Made by a program: the position numbers and the translations under genes. Below the pieces are notes generated by a model. That model saw nothing but the letters and a program-made list of their open reading frames with translations. It did not search any database and was not told the DNA's origin. From Acetivibrio mesophilus (GTDB taxonomy: Bacteria; Bacillota; Clostridia; Acetivibrionales; Acetivibrionaceae): a stretch of 64,000 nt of DNA. The stretch lies in NCBI RefSeq assembly GCF_004102745.1, contig NZ_RLII01000012.1, forward strand, positions 1-64,000. The letters run 5' to 3'. Below, in pieces: positions 53,013 through 63,492 of the stretch; within the stretch, counting starts at the first letter, position 1; each line of letters begins with the position of its first letter.

Positions 53013-55241
53013 TCACCAGCCCGTTCCAATAATACATTTTTTAAGCTTCTCAGCTAAGTCTGAGTTCCTTTTTGTTTCACGGTCGTTCATAATCATCTCA
53101 ACCAAAAAATCCCTATTACCCACAAGTATTACCAGCTCCCTTGCTCTTGTAATTGCAGTATACAAAAGATTCCTGGTCATTAGCACCGAAGGTCCGGGGA
53201 ATATCGGAAGTATCACTACAGGAAACTCACTTCCCTGACTTTTATGGATAGTAATAGCGTAAGCCGGTTCCAATTCGTCTAAAATTGTAAAATCATATCC
53301 GACAAGCCTTTCATCATCAAAGCAAACCTTTATTTTTTGCTCATCATCATCTATTTCAACTATAACCCCCATATCACCGTTAAATACACCTGTCCCCTCC
53401 TGATTTGGGTCATTGATTTTTTCCCACTTGAGGTTATAGTTGTTCTTTATTTGCATTACCCGGTCACCTTCGCGGAATACATAGTCCCTGAAGGTCTTTT
53501 GCTTCTTTTGCTTGTCTTCAGGATTCAAAACCTTCTGAAGCTCAATGTTAAGATTTCCAACTCCAACTGTACCCTTTCTCATCGGTGTCAGTACCTGTAT
53601 CTGCTTCATGGGATCATATCCGTAGGTATCGGGTATCCTTCTTATACAGAGGTCAACTACAGCTCTTGAAATATCCCCCTGAGAATTCCTCGTTACAAAG
53701 AAAAAATCTTTATCCCGGTCATTTAATACAGGGCTCTCACCACGGTTTATCCTGTGGGCATTGACAACTATCATACTCTCCTCGGCCTGCCTGAATATCT
53801 CTGATAATTTTACGGTCTTAATCATCTCACTTCTAATAATATCCATAAGAACATTCCCCGCACCTACCGAAGGCAGCTGATCCACATCCCCAACAAGTAT
53901 AAGCCTTGTCCCGCAAGCAATAGCCTTAAGCAAGTGATTCATAAGAATTATATCCACCATGGACATCTCGTCGATTATCACCACATCGGCCTCTATAGGA
54001 TTCTCTTCTGTCCTCATAAATACAAGCTCATCCTCATTTGCCGTATATCCGATTTCAAGGAGCCTGTGAATGGTCTTTGCTTCATAGCCCGTTGCATCAG
54101 ACATTCTCTTTGCCGCCCTGCCTGTCGGAGCTGCCAGAGCAAATTCATATCCTTCACTTCTAAGAAGGCTTATAATGCTTTTAATTATGGTTGTCTTACC
54201 TGTGCCCGGGCCTCCGGTTATGACAAGCACTCCATTAATCATTGCTTCAAGGATAGCTTCCTTTTGCTTGTCCGCAAGTATTATGCCTTCTTTTTTCTGA
54301 ACCGATTTTATCCTTTCTTCAAAGTCTCCCAAATTACCGTTGAATCTAATACGGGAAAGCTCTACAAGCTTTTTGCATACTCCCAACTCCGCATTGTAAA
54401 ATGCACTCAAGTATATCCTCGATATACCGTCATTTCTCTCCACATACACCGACTTATTTAGCACAAGGGAAATAAGAGCATCTTCTATGCTTTCAATGTT
54501 TATATTCAGAAGTTTTGATGTATAATCCTTCAGCACTTCTTCCTCAATAAAGGTATGGCCCCCTGATGCCGCCTGGGAAAGCACGTATTTAATACCGCTG
54601 GAAATTCTATATTTCGAGTAAGGATCAATCCCAAGGCTTTTGGCTATGCCGTCGGCTGTCTTAAAGCTTATACCGAAAATCTCATCTGAAAGCCGATAAG
54701 GGTTTGTTCTGATTTCTTCTATTGTATCGGGCCCGAAAGCCTTGTAAATCTTTGCAGAATAAGTGGGGCTAATGCCATATTCTTGCAAAAACAACACAAC
54801 ATCCCGAAGGCCTCTTTGCTCTTCAAAGGCCTGTCCTATTTTCAAAGCCTTTTCCATATTGATGCCCTTTATTTCAGAAAGTCTCTGGGGATGATGGCTT
54901 ATAATATGAAGAGCTTCATCTCCAAACTTTTTTACAATCTTTTTCGCAGTTGCAGGTCCCACGCCTTTGATAAGCCCCGATGCAAGATACTTCTCTATAG
55001 CCTCTGTTGTCTGTGGAAGCAGCTTTTCATATAGCTCCACTTTAAGCTGTTCGCCATAGTCGGGGTGGGTAACCCACTTACCCGAAACCTTCAGCGTTTC
55101 CCCCACATTTACAAAAGGCATGTAACCTACAGCAGTAATGACCTCTTTATCGTTTTTTATCTCACAAACGGTATATCCGTTGTCTTCATTGGAAAAAATA
55201 ATTTCTTCAATGGTGCCTTCAATAGTGACCAATGCATCCAC
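53013..55241 (-). CDS. recD2: RecD2-type ATP-dependent DNA helicase
   Basis: The 742-residue superfamily 1B helicase has an N-terminal OB-like part, helix-hairpin-helix repeats (GLIKGVGPATAKKIVKKFG), Walker A VITGGPGTGKTTI, Walker B VVIIDEMSMVD and motifs GDVDQLPSVGAGNVL and YAITIHKSQGSEFP. It is of the RecD2 class that works without RecBC in replication-linked repair. It is coupled to comF. Confidence 0.94.
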   Translation of the reverse strand: MDALVTIEGTIEEIIFSNEDNGYTVCEIKNDKEVITAVGYMPFVNVGETLKVSGKWVTHPDYGEQLKVELYEKLLPQTTEAIEKYLASGLIKGVGPATAKKIVKKFGDEALHIISHHPQRLSEIKGINMEKALKIGQAFEEQRGLRDVVLFLQEYGISPTYSAKIYKAFGPDTIEEIRTNPYRLSDEIFGISFKTADGIAKSLGIDPYSKYRISSGIKYVLSQAASGGHTFIEEEVLKDYTSKLLNINIESIEDALISLVLNKSVYVERNDGISRIYLSAFYNAELGVCKKLVELSRIRFNGNLGDFEERIKSVQKKEGIILADKQKEAILEAMINGVLVITGGPGTGKTTIIKSIISLLRSEGYEFALAAPTGRAAKRMSDATGYEAKTIHRLLEIGYTANEDELVFMRTEENPIEADVVIIDEMSMVDIILMNHLLKAIACGTRLILVGDVDQLPSVGAGNVLMDIIRSEMIKTVKLSEIFRQAEESMIVVNAHRINRGESPVLNDRDKDFFFVTRNSQGDISRAVVDLCIRRIPDTYGYDPMKQIQVLTPMRKGTVGVGNLNIELQKVLNPEDKQKKQKTFRDYVFREGDRVMQIKNNYNLKWEKINDPNQEGTGVFNGDMGVIVEIDDDEQKIKVCFDDERLVGYDFTILDELEPAYAITIHKSQGSEFPVVILPIFPGPSVLMTRNLLYTAITRARELVILVGNRDFLVEMIMNDRETKRNSDLAEKLKKCIIGTGW

Positions 55242-55336
55242 CTTATTCTTTGTATATTTAGAGAATTACATATTTAAGTATACCTTATATATAATGTTTA
55301 GAAAAGAACGAGGATAAATATTCATATTTGGATTTG

Positions 55337-55741
55337 CTATGTATTCCTCCTTTTTGCATGCTCTAAGATAGTGTTATTATCACCCGTTTCTTCAAAATAT
55401 CTGAATATCAGTTCCTTCTCACTTTTCCTTAGTACCTCAAGGCACTCATAATCCTTTTCCAACTTCCTGAGAATATCCATTGTATCATCATTAGAGTCCA
55501 TATCGAGAACTAAGAGCTTCCCCTCCGGCATAAGCTTTCTAATAAAATCCCTGGGCAAAACGTTTCTTAATACTCCTTCAATGGTCTCCCCCTGATTCTT
55601 GACAATCAGCACAAGCTTTACCTGAGAGTTTCTATAGCCCTTATTATGCTGTTTTATAGATATTAGAATTTCATGTATAAGTGTCATGAGTCCATAAGCC
55701 GCAAGGACACATGTAAGTACTTCAAAGATAACCTCCATCAT
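55337..55741 (-). CDS. Glycosyltransferase-like short membrane-linked protein
   Basis: The 134-residue protein has an N-terminal hydrophobic segment (about 3-25). A Rossmann-like stretch follows with KLVLIVKNQGETIEGVLRN and LLVLDMDSNDDTMDIL, which resembles the nucleotide-sugar part of GT-A glycosyltransferases. It is too short to be a complete enzyme. It may be a degenerate derivative with a new role. It lies between recD2 and metK and has its own ribosome-binding site (GGAGG). Confidence 0.6.
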   Translation of the reverse strand: MMEVIFEVLTCVLAAYGLMTLIHEILISIKQHNKGYRNSQVKLVLIVKNQGETIEGVLRNVLPRDFIRKLMPEGKLLVLDMDSNDDTMDILRKLEKDYECLEVLRKSEKELIFRYFEETGDNNTILEHAKRRNT

Positions 55742-55805
55742 AGTAAAACACCTCCAATTATCAGTCTATGAAGCAGACTATGCAACTGTTACTGGTGTTT
55801 ACCTA

Positions 55806-55875
55806 AATAAAAGCTTAGGACATCGAGTTCCTTCTCTTTTGCCTCTTTCATTTCATTCCAAGAGGCCAAAAAAAG
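55806..55875 (-). repeat. Post-terminator dispersed element, copy 3
   Basis: This copy shares most positions with the two others, including GCCTCTTGGAATGAAATGA and the pairing AAGAGGC. CTCGATGT is kept but its CGAG partner is changed. It lies directly after the metK terminator on the minus strand. Confidence 0.7.
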
Positions 55876-55909
55876 CCAAAGCAGACAATTCTATCGTCCG
55901 CTTTGACTT
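55868..55909 (-). terminator. Intrinsic terminator of metK
   Basis: AAAGCAGAC (55878-55886) pairs with GTCCGCTTT (55896-55904, one mismatch-like G-U). On the minus strand it is followed by GGCTTTTTTT. Confidence 0.85.
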
Positions 55910-55972
55910 TTTGATGTATACCTTTTTTACAGTTCATCTTAAGATTTTTATTTTTCAGTAAGCGTTTAAAAT

Positions 55973-57166
55973 TTAAATTTCCTGCGCTTCTCTTCTTAAG
56001 TCATCAGCCTTGTCAGTCTTCTCCCAAGGAAGTTCAACGTCAGTCCTTCCAAAGTGTCCGTAAGCTGCTGTCTGCTTGTAAATCGGTCTTCTTAAGTCAA
56101 GGCTCTTAATGATTCCCGCAGGCCTTAGGTCGAAATGCTTGTTCACCAAGCTTTCAATTTTCTCTTCAGGAATAGTTCCGGTGCCAAAGGTGTCTACTCT
56201 GACAGAAACCGGTCTTGCCACACCTATTGCATACGCCAACTGCACTTCACACTTTTTAGCAAGTCCTGCCGCCACTATATTCTTGGCTACATAACGGGCA
56301 GCATACGCAGCTGAACGGTCAACCTTTGTGGGGTCTTTTCCGGAAAATGCTCCACCGCCGTGTCTTGCATAGCCTCCATAAGTATCTACGATTATTTTTC
56401 TTCCGGTGAGGCCGGAATCTCCCTGCGGACCGCCAACCACAAACCTTCCTGTAGGATTAACGAGGTATTTGGTGTTGCCATCCAAAAGATTGGCCGGTAT
56501 AACAGGCTTTATAACATGTTCAATGATATCTCTTTCTATAGTATCGTGATCCACTTCCGGACCATGCTGTGTGGAAATAAGTACTGTATCCACCCTTACA
56601 GGCCTGTCCCCGTCATATTCAACAGTAACTTGGGACTTTCCGTCAGGTCTTAAGTAATTCAATGTTCCGTTTTTCCTAACGACACTTAACCTCATGGCAA
56701 GCTTATGGGCCAATGAAATAGGCATTGGCATGAGTTCCGGCGTCTCGTCGCATGCAAAGCCGAACATCATTCCCTGATCGCCCGCTCCTATAGCTTCAAT
56801 CTGCTCATCGCTCATTTCTCCTGTCTTTGCTTCAAGGGCCTTATCAACTCCCATAGCTATATCAGGAGACTGCTCGTCAATTGAAGTCAGAACTGCACAC
56901 GTATCACAGTCAAATCCATACTTTGCTCTATCATAACCTATTTCTCGAATTGTATTTCTTACAATCTTCGGTATATCAACATAACACTGCGTTGTTATTT
57001 CACCGGCTACCAAAACAAGGCCTGTAGTAACAGAAGTCTCACATGCTACTCTTGCCATAGGATCCTGTGAAAAAATTTCGTCCAAAACGGCATCGGAGAT
57101 CTGATCGCATATTTTATCGGGATGTCCCTCTGTAACAGATTCCGATGTAAATAGTTTTCTTGCCAT
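55973..57166 (-). CDS. metK: S-adenosylmethionine synthase
   Basis: The 397-residue enzyme forms S-adenosylmethionine from methionine and ATP. Standard motifs: [57 protein letters not shown] split by position, and [27 protein letters not shown] precedes the ATG. A SAM-I riboswitch with terminator upstream lowers transcription when SAM is abundant. Its product also feeds the many methyltransferases of the flagellar glycan island. Confidence 0.98.
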   Translation of the reverse strand: MARKLFTSESVTEGHPDKICDQISDAVLDEIFSQDPMARVACETSVTTGLVLVAGEITTQCYVDIPKIVRNTIREIGYDRAKYGFDCDTCAVLTSIDEQSPDIAMGVDKALEAKTGEMSDEQIEAIGAGDQGMMFGFACDETPELMPMPISLAHKLAMRLSVVRKNGTLNYLRPDGKSQVTVEYDGDRPVRVDTVLISTQHGPEVDHDTIERDIIEHVIKPVIPANLLDGNTKYLVNPTGRFVVGGPQGDSGLTGRKIIVDTYGGYARHGGGAFSGKDPTKVDRSAAYAARYVAKNIVAAGLAKKCEVQLAYAIGVARPVSVRVDTFGTGTIPEEKIESLVNKHFDLRPAGIIKSLDLRRPIYKQTAAYGHFGRTDVELPWEKTDKADDLRREAQEI

Positions 57167-57251
57167 TTAGGTTACCTCCTTATTAATTTTTTCCCTTACA
57201 GTTAAGTCAACAAAGCCTTACTGAAACTTATCTATAATCCAACAAAATACA

Positions 57252-57278
57252 TAAAAAAACCTCTTTTACAAAAAGAGG
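57252..57278 (-). terminator. Terminator of the metK SAM-I leader
   Basis: On the minus strand CCTCTTTT pairs with AAAAGAGG across TGT and is followed by seven T. It is the expression platform of the riboswitch. Confidence 0.9.
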
Positions 57279-57286
57279 ATTCTATT

Positions 57287-57397
57287 CTTATCCTCATCTG
57301 TCAGGACTTGTACTTCCTGTAGGAATTGGCACCGATACAGTTAAGCCGGTTGCCGGGTTTCATAGGGCCCATTCCCTCCACCTCTCTTGATAAGGTT
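57287..57397 (-). ncRNA. SAM-I (S-box) riboswitch
   Basis: On the minus strand CTTATC, AAGAGAGGTGGAGGGA, GGCCC, ATGAAACCCGGCAACCGG and GGTGCCAATTCC follow in order, and GGATAAG closes the P1 stem. All are core SAM-I features. It binds S-adenosylmethionine and lies directly ahead of metK. Confidence 0.97.
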
Positions 57398-57421
57398 ACC
57401 TGTATTATTTTGTCATAGTAT

Positions 57422-57450
57422 AATGTATCATATACCTGATATTTAGTCAA
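57422..57450 (-). promoter_or_regulatory. Sigma-A promoter of metK
   Basis: TTGACT and TACATT on the minus strand are separated by 17 bases. The predicted start point lies about 15 bases before the riboswitch. Confidence 0.65.
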
Positions 57451-57498
57451 TAAATATGAAATTTTTTCTTAATATAAATTTTCCCCTAAGATTTTACA

Positions 57499-57903
57499 CT
57501 AAATACTATCGGATTTTTTATATACCTTGTCCCTGAAATTTTGAGATATTACTATATACCTCTCATGAGATCCCTCTCCGATTTTTTCGACACCGTCAAA
57601 AGCTTCCACCTTAAAGGTAAGCTTCCTTCCTTCAACAGCTATTAACTCTGCAGAAGCCTTTACCTTCATTCCCATAGGTGTACCGGCCAAATGTTTAATG
57701 TTCACCGAAGTGCCGACAGTGGTATACCCTTTGGGCAAATGCAGTGATACCGCAGACAATGCTGCACGCTCCATCAAACCTATCATTGCAGGAGTAGCAT
57801 AGACGTCCATATCACCGCTTCCATACTCTTCTGCCGTACTCTTATCCGAAACCCAAGTTTCAACAGATGCATTCAAACCAACTTTTAAGCTTACATTCTC
57901 CAT
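57499..57903 (-). CDS. FlK-like acyl-CoA thioesterase
   Basis: The 134-residue hot-dog-fold protein has YATPAMIGLMERAA, PKGYTTVGTSVNIKH and GEGSHERYIV, which match the FlK (fluoroacetyl-CoA thioesterase) family including conserved Thr, Glu and His catalytic positions. In an organism without fluoroacetate it probably hydrolyses another short acyl-CoA. It stands alone between metK and ftsH. Confidence 0.85.
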   Translation of the reverse strand: MENVSLKVGLNASVETWVSDKSTAEEYGSGDMDVYATPAMIGLMERAALSAVSLHLPKGYTTVGTSVNIKHLAGTPMGMKVKASAELIAVEGRKLTFKVEAFDGVEKIGEGSHERYIVISQNFRDKVYKKSDSI

Positions 57904-58034
57904 AGTTCTTCCCTCTCAGTCGAAAATTGAAAAATTTTTGAGTAATTAAAATTGCAGCCCAGTAATTTTTAACATAGCAAATTTCCGTTACGGGGCAATT
58001 GATATTATAACAAATACGGATGTAATAATAAAGT

Positions 58035-58067
58035 AAAAAAAGAGACAGTCTATCACCATCTCTTTTT
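58035..58067 (-). terminator. Intrinsic terminator of ftsH
   Basis: AAAGAGA (58039-58045) pairs with TCTCTTT (58059-58065); on the minus strand it is followed by TTTTTTTAC. It lies 31 bases after the ftsH stop. Confidence 0.8.
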
Positions 58068-58097
58068 AAGGAAGCTATTCTCTTTTGATCAAATTAA

Positions 58098-59897
58098 TCA
58101 AGCACTTGCATATAGCTCTTCAAACTCATGTCCTTCAAGCTTTTCCCTTTCTATAAGGGCATTTGCTATGGTATGAAGTTTATTTATGTTTTCCTTCAAA
58201 ATATTTATTATTCTTTCATAGCAAGTATCTATTATATTCTTTACTTCCTTGTCAATTTGAGCTGCTACCTCTTCACTGTAGTTTCTTGCCTGTGCCAGGT
58301 CTCTTCCAATAAACACCTCATCATTGTCATTTCCGAATATGAGATTGCCCAGATTCTCACTCATACCGTATCTTGTAATCATGCTTCTGGCAATTCCATT
58401 GGCCTGCTTCAGGTCGGAATAAGCTCCTGTGCTGACTTCTCCCAACACAATCTCCTCCGCTGCCCTTCCTCCTAATGCAACGATAATCTTTTCAAGGAGA
58501 TGGGATTTGGTTTCATAGGTTTTATCCTCATCCGGCTTATGTGCGGTAAAGCCGCCTGCCATACCCGATGGAATGATGGATATCCTATCAACCTTATCGG
58601 TAGTGGATACAGCTTTTATCGCGATAGCATGACCGGCTTCATGATAGGCTGTAAGCTTCTTTTCCTTTTCGCTCATTACCCTGCTCTTCTTCTCCGGTCC
58701 TACAACCACCTTAAATACCGCTTCTTTTATTTCAGTCATTGTTATTACTTTCTTATTAACTCTGGCAGCAAGCAAAGCTGCTTCATTAAGAAGGTTTTCA
58801 AGGTCCGCTCCGGTAAATCCGGGAGTACTTTTTGCAAGTTCATCCAATTTAACATCCTCAGCCAACGGCTTACCTTTTGCATGAACCCTCAATATTTCCT
58901 CTCTTCCCTTGATATCCGGCAATCCAACAACTACTCTTCTGTCAAATCTTCCCGGCCTCAAAAGTGCAGGGTCCAAAATATCCGGTCTGTTTGTTGCAGC
59001 TAGGATTATTACTCCCTCGTTGACTCCAAAACCATCCATTTCAACCAGCAACTGGTTCAGCGTCTGTTCCCGTTCGTCATGGCCGCCGCCTAGTCCTGCT
59101 CCTCTATGCCTTCCCACAGCGTCAATTTCATCTATGAAAATAATACAAGGTGAATTCTTCTTTGCCTGTTCAAATAGGTCTCTAACTCTTGAAGCACCTA
59201 CACCAACAAACATTTCCACGAAGTCCGATCCACTTATGCTGAAGAACGGAACTCCCGCTTCTCCCGATACGGCCTTGGCAAGCAGGGTTTTACCGGTACC
59301 CGGAGGTCCCACAAGAAGTACTCCCTTAGGTATCCTCGCCCCTAGCTCCAAAAACTTTTTAGAGTGCTTTAAGAATTCAACTATTTCTCTTAGCTCTTCT
59401 TTTTCTTCATCCGCTCCGGCGACATCATTGAAAGTTACCTTTCTTTTATCATCTATTGTCATTTTAGCCCTACTCTTTCCAAAGGACATTACTCTGCTTC
59501 CGCCGCCCTGGGATTGCTGCAAAAAGAACACCCAGAACAACACAAATACGACTATAATCACTAGAGTAGGCAATATTGAAATCCACCATGGCGGCGAATA
59601 AGGAACTCTGCTCCGAAACTCCAAGTCCCCTTGCCTGATAAGGTCTTTTACCTCATCCATAAATACCTCAACATCAGGTATATAAACAAACTGGTCCCTC
59701 TGACCTTCTTCTTTATATTTTACTGTGGCTTTATTGTCCTCCAGTATTATCTCCTGAACCTTCCCATTCTGAATATCACTTATAAGCTGGGAATACTTTT
59801 GTTCTTTTTCAGCAGGACGACTTTGCACTACAACCAAAAAAGCCAACAACATAACAAATAATACTATATAAAAACTTATATTTTTAAAATACTTCAA
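58098..59897 (-). CDS. ftsH: ATP-dependent zinc metalloprotease FtsH
   Basis: The 599-residue membrane protease degrades misfolded membrane proteins and short-lived regulators. Two membrane helices (about 6-24 and 102-124) flank the extracytoplasmic part. The AAA domain has Walker [15 protein letters not shown], Walker [13 protein letters not shown] and the second region of homology [18 protein letters not shown]. The protease site is [11 protein letters not shown]. Length and start (AGGAGGGAG upstream) are normal. It follows hpt and tilS in the order common to Firmicutes. Confidence 0.97.
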   Translation of the reverse strand: MKYFKNISFYIVLFVMLLAFLVVVQSRPAEKEQKYSQLISDIQNGKVQEIILEDNKATVKYKEEGQRDQFVYIPDVEVFMDEVKDLIRQGDLEFRSRVPYSPPWWISILPTLVIIVVFVLFWVFFLQQSQGGGSRVMSFGKSRAKMTIDDKRKVTFNDVAGADEEKEELREIVEFLKHSKKFLELGARIPKGVLLVGPPGTGKTLLAKAVSGEAGVPFFSISGSDFVEMFVGVGASRVRDLFEQAKKNSPCIIFIDEIDAVGRHRGAGLGGGHDEREQTLNQLLVEMDGFGVNEGVIILAATNRPDILDPALLRPGRFDRRVVVGLPDIKGREEILRVHAKGKPLAEDVKLDELAKSTPGFTGADLENLLNEAALLAARVNKKVITMTEIKEAVFKVVVGPEKKSRVMSEKEKKLTAYHEAGHAIAIKAVSTTDKVDRISIIPSGMAGGFTAHKPDEDKTYETKSHLLEKIIVALGGRAAEEIVLGEVSTGAYSDLKQANGIARSMITRYGMSENLGNLIFGNDNDEVFIGRDLAQARNYSEEVAAQIDKEVKNIIDTCYERIINILKENINKLHTIANALIEREKLEGHEFEELYASA

Positions 59898-60025
59898 ATA
59901 GCTCCCTCCTCATTTATTATAGTAAACGATGCAAAAAACCCAATACATCACAGTATATTCATTAATATATATTACATTATATTAACATAACGGTTTTAAA
60001 AACACAAGAAACCATTATATTATTT

Positions 60026-60580
60026 TCAGCCCATATCCTCCTTGCTTGTATATACAGACGAATGCAATACACACACATCAGGAAGATTCCTGTATTTTCC
60101 CGCATAATCCAATCCGTAGCCCACTACAAATTTATCCGGTATAGTAATTCCTTCATATTCTATTTCCAAATCTACCTTTCTCCGTGAGGGCTTATCAAGG
60201 GCAGTACATATCTTTACATCTTTCGGTCCCCTGGTCTTAAACATATTCTTCAAATAATCCAATGTAAGCCCTGTATCCACTAAGTCTTCGACTATAAGTA
60301 AATGTTTGTTGGTTATATCTATATCTATGTCTTTTATTATACGCACAACTCCCGATGATTTAGTGGAATTGCCATAACTTGACACAGATATAAAATCTAT
60401 ATCAATAGGTATGTTTATTTCCCTTATCAGGTCCGCAAAAAAAACTACCCCCCCTTTTAGCACTCCAATTAAGACAAGCTCTTTTCCCTCATAGTCATTG
60501 GAAATCTTTCTTCCCAACTCTTTAGCTTTATTCTTCAGTTCCTCTCTGGTGACTAAAATCTCTTCAATCTGACCTATCAT
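60026..60580 (-). CDS. hpt: Hypoxanthine phosphoribosyltransferase
   Basis: The 184-residue purine salvage enzyme makes IMP and GMP from free bases and PRPP. It has the PRPP motif LLIVEDLVDTGLTLDYL, LVLIGVLKGGVVFFADL near the N-terminus and PDKFVVGYGLDYAGKYRNLP at the purine site, all standard. GGAGGA precedes the start. The order tilS-hpt-ftsH is conserved in Bacillus and clostridia. Confidence 0.97.
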   Translation of the reverse strand: MIGQIEEILVTREELKNKAKELGRKISNDYEGKELVLIGVLKGGVVFFADLIREINIPIDIDFISVSSYGNSTKSSGVVRIIKDIDIDITNKHLLIVEDLVDTGLTLDYLKNMFKTRGPKDVKICTALDKPSRRKVDLEIEYEGITIPDKFVVGYGLDYAGKYRNLPDVCVLHSSVYTSKEDMG

Positions 60581-60673
60581 GAATTTCCTCCTATAATATA
60601 TCCTATTTTAAAGCCTATCAGCTTTTCCAGCTTATCAGAAATCAATATACCCAGCTTATTGATTTTGATTAAT

Positions 60674-62086
60674 TCAATGCGATTTATCATAGGATAATTT
60701 CAATATGGTTTTAGTATTTTCAGTTACTTTAAATTTATCACTGATTTTGAAACCTATTATCCATACAATTTCTTTATCCTTTGAAATCAGCGGTATTCGA
60801 TTTCTTGATTCTCTTGGAATTTTATTGTCAACAAAAAATTTTTTGAGTTTCTTTGTTCCATTTGACTTAAGCGGCTTGAAGACATCTCCATCTCTTCGGT
60901 TTCTTAAATATATTCCCTCTTTTAGCTTATCATAATCAAAAAACTGAACTCCGCTTTTATCCGGAATATTCGTAAAATCCTTTATATTAAAGGCATTGGT
61001 AGACACATCAATTACATATGCCTCCATTTTGCCATTTATTTCATTAATAATTGTAGCTCCGGGTATGTTTAATTCCTTATCAAAGGATAAGTCCTCCTCC
61101 TCACACCCGTTCAAATATATTTTCAGGGTCTCATAGGACTTCACAGCCCTTACTCCATCGGGAAGATGCAGCATTGACCCCGTCGCCCCGTTTTCAATCA
61201 GGTCTATTATACTATCAATATGTATTATTGCAATACCTTTTATATTTCCCTTGACTTTTTTTATAGAATTTCGAAGTACTCTTCTCTGTGCAGCAATATG
61301 GCACTCTTTTAAAACTGAAAGGTCTAAAAGTATTTCTCCGTCATCACTTTTTACTAACGCCTTATTGAATATTACATCTATTTGCTTATCGATGAAATTA
61401 CCGTCATCCCTTATCAAATCTGCCATTTTACTTATACCATTTACTATATCGGCATTAAATAATTTATCTATATAGGGTATTAGATCAAGTCTTACTCTAT
61501 TTCTAGTATAAATATCCTCAAGATTTGAACTGTCAATGCGTGGATTGAGGCTATTACTGCGGCAGTAATCTTCGATTTCCCATCTCTCAATGCCTAAAAG
61601 AGGTCTTATAATCCTACCTCGGATATAATCCATTCCTCTAAGTCCGTCCAGCCCCGCCCCCCTTATGATATTCATCAGCACGGTTTCCGCCTGATCGTTT
61701 TTATTATGGGCTACAGCAATTCTCTGGGCATTGTGGCTATCTGCGACTTCGTCGAAAAGCCTATACCTCTCTATCCTGCCGGCCTCCTCCAGGGAGAGCT
61801 TACGCTCCTTCGCAAGCTTCTTTATATCAATTCGCCGAGTAATAAGCTCAACATTTAATTTTACGCACAAGTTTTCAACAAATGCTTCATCCTCAAGGGA
61901 TTCGTTCCCTCTTAACATATGATTGACATGTACCGCCACAAGCCCCAAATCCATACTTTCCCTCAATTGATACAGGATGTGCAAAAGGCACACCGAATCA
62001 GGGCCACCGGACACTCCAACAACTATTCTATCTTTACTGTGAACAACATTATATTTTTTAATTGCTTCCAATACCTTATTTATCAT
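60674..62086 (-). CDS. tilS: tRNA(Ile)-lysidine synthase
   Basis: The 470-residue enzyme changes C34 of the AUA-reading tRNA-Ile to lysidine. The ATP pyrophosphatase P-loop VGVSGGPDSVCLLHIL, HVNHMLRG, AHNKNDQAETVLMNIIRGAGLDG split by position and IRPLL are conserved. The C-terminal domain (about 360-465) with RNRRDGDVFKPL and KLKKFFVDNKIPR binds tRNA. It follows dnaB by 15 bases. Confidence 0.96.
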   Translation of the reverse strand: MINKVLEAIKKYNVVHSKDRIVVGVSGGPDSVCLLHILYQLRESMDLGLVAVHVNHMLRGNESLEDEAFVENLCVKLNVELITRRIDIKKLAKERKLSLEEAGRIERYRLFDEVADSHNAQRIAVAHNKNDQAETVLMNIIRGAGLDGLRGMDYIRGRIIRPLLGIERWEIEDYCRSNSLNPRIDSSNLEDIYTRNRVRLDLIPYIDKLFNADIVNGISKMADLIRDDGNFIDKQIDVIFNKALVKSDDGEILLDLSVLKECHIAAQRRVLRNSIKKVKGNIKGIAIIHIDSIIDLIENGATGSMLHLPDGVRAVKSYETLKIYLNGCEEEDLSFDKELNIPGATIINEINGKMEAYVIDVSTNAFNIKDFTNIPDKSGVQFFDYDKLKEGIYLRNRRDGDVFKPLKSNGTKKLKKFFVDNKIPRESRNRIPLISKDKEIVWIIGFKISDKFKVTENTKTILKLSYDKSH

Positions 62087-62101
62087 AAAACTATTCCAGC
62101 A

Positions 62102-63439
62102 CTACTCTCTAAATTTTTCAAGATTTGCAAATTTTGTGTATTGTCCCAACCATGCCAGGTCTACCGTTCCCGTAGAACCATGTCTATGCTTTGCGATTAT
62201 AACCTCAGCGATATTCTTCTTTTCACTATCGGGGTTATAATAGTCATCCCTGTATAGGAACATTACAATATCTGCATCCTGCTCTATGGCACCGGATTCT
62301 CTAAGGTCACTCAAAATAGGCCTGTGATCCGTTCTGAGTTCAGGGGCACGGCTTAACTGAGACAAGGTCAACACAGGAACGTCTATCTCCTTTGCCAGTA
62401 TCTTAAGGGATCTTGATATTTCCGATATTTCCTGCTGCCTGCTGTCACCTTTTCCCCTTCCCTGCATAAGCTGAAGATAATCTATAACAACTAACCCCAA
62501 GTTTTTTTCAATCTTAAGTCTTCTGCATTTTGCCCTTATCTCCATAACAGAAACTCCCGGAGTATCATCAATATAAATCGGTGCCTCCGACAGTGGGCCC
62601 AATGCCCTTGCCACCTTCTGCCAATCGCTGTCTTCCAGCTTTCCGGTCCTCATCTTCTGGCTGTCTACCATGGCTTCGCAACACAGCATCCTGTTTACCA
62701 ACTGTTCCTTTGACATTTCCAGACTGAATATAGCCACAGGCACCCTTGCATGAATTGCTGCGTGCTGCGCTATGTTAAGCACAAAGGAAGTCTTTCCCAT
62801 GGCCGGTCTTGCTGCAATCAACACTAAGTCAGAATTTTGAAGACCTGCGGTCTTGTAGTCCAGGTCTGCAAAACCGGTGGGAATACCGGTGACGTATCCC
62901 TTGCTATTATAAAGCTCTTCCAATTGATTGAAGGTATCAATCAATACATCCTTAATAGGGAAGAACCCCTGTGTATTTCTCTTTTGAAGTACATCAAATA
63001 TATTTTTTTCAGCTTTGTCCAGAACATAAGAAACCTCTTCCGAGGCCTCATAACCCATATTGACTATTTCGCTGGAAGCCCTGATAAGCCTTCTTAATAC
63101 GGATTTTTCCTCCACTATTTTTGCATAGTGCTTTGCATTCGCAGTGGTAGGGACCGAGCTTGCCAGGTTTGTAAGATATTCCAGTCCTCCTACCCCTTCC
63201 AAACTTCCCCTTACCTTGAGCTGCTCTGAAACTGTAATGAGATCAATAGGTTCTGCCTTTTCATAAAGGTCCATTATTGCTTCAAATATTTCCCTATGGT
63301 CCTCTCTATAGAAGTCTTTGCTTGAGATTATTTCCGTTACACTTGACAATACCTCTTTATCAAGAAGTATAGCACCTATCACCGACTGCTCGGCTTCAAT
63401 ATTCTGCGGAGGTATTCGGCCTAAAGAACCTAAATCCAT
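62102..63439 (-). CDS. dnaB: Replicative DNA helicase
   Basis: The 445-residue hexameric helicase has the N-terminal DnaB domain (PPQNIEAEQSVIGAILLD) and a RecA-like motor: Walker A AARPAMGKTSFVLN, LVVIDYLQLMQG, and SQLSRAPELRTDHRPILSDLRE split by position. The arginine finger region IIAKHRHGSTGTV closes it. It lies directly downstream of rplI, a common clostridial pairing. Confidence 0.97.
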   Translation of the reverse strand: MDLGSLGRIPPQNIEAEQSVIGAILLDKEVLSSVTEIISSKDFYREDHREIFEAIMDLYEKAEPIDLITVSEQLKVRGSLEGVGGLEYLTNLASSVPTTANAKHYAKIVEEKSVLRRLIRASSEIVNMGYEASEEVSYVLDKAEKNIFDVLQKRNTQGFFPIKDVLIDTFNQLEELYNSKGYVTGIPTGFADLDYKTAGLQNSDLVLIAARPAMGKTSFVLNIAQHAAIHARVPVAIFSLEMSKEQLVNRMLCCEAMVDSQKMRTGKLEDSDWQKVARALGPLSEAPIYIDDTPGVSVMEIRAKCRRLKIEKNLGLVVIDYLQLMQGRGKGDSRQQEISEISRSLKILAKEIDVPVLTLSQLSRAPELRTDHRPILSDLRESGAIEQDADIVMFLYRDDYYNPDSEKKNIAEVIIAKHRHGSTGTVDLAWLGQYTKFANLEKFRE

Positions 63440-63492
63440 ATTCCATCACTCATCCTGACATACACATATTTTCATCCAAAGATCGGCATTAA

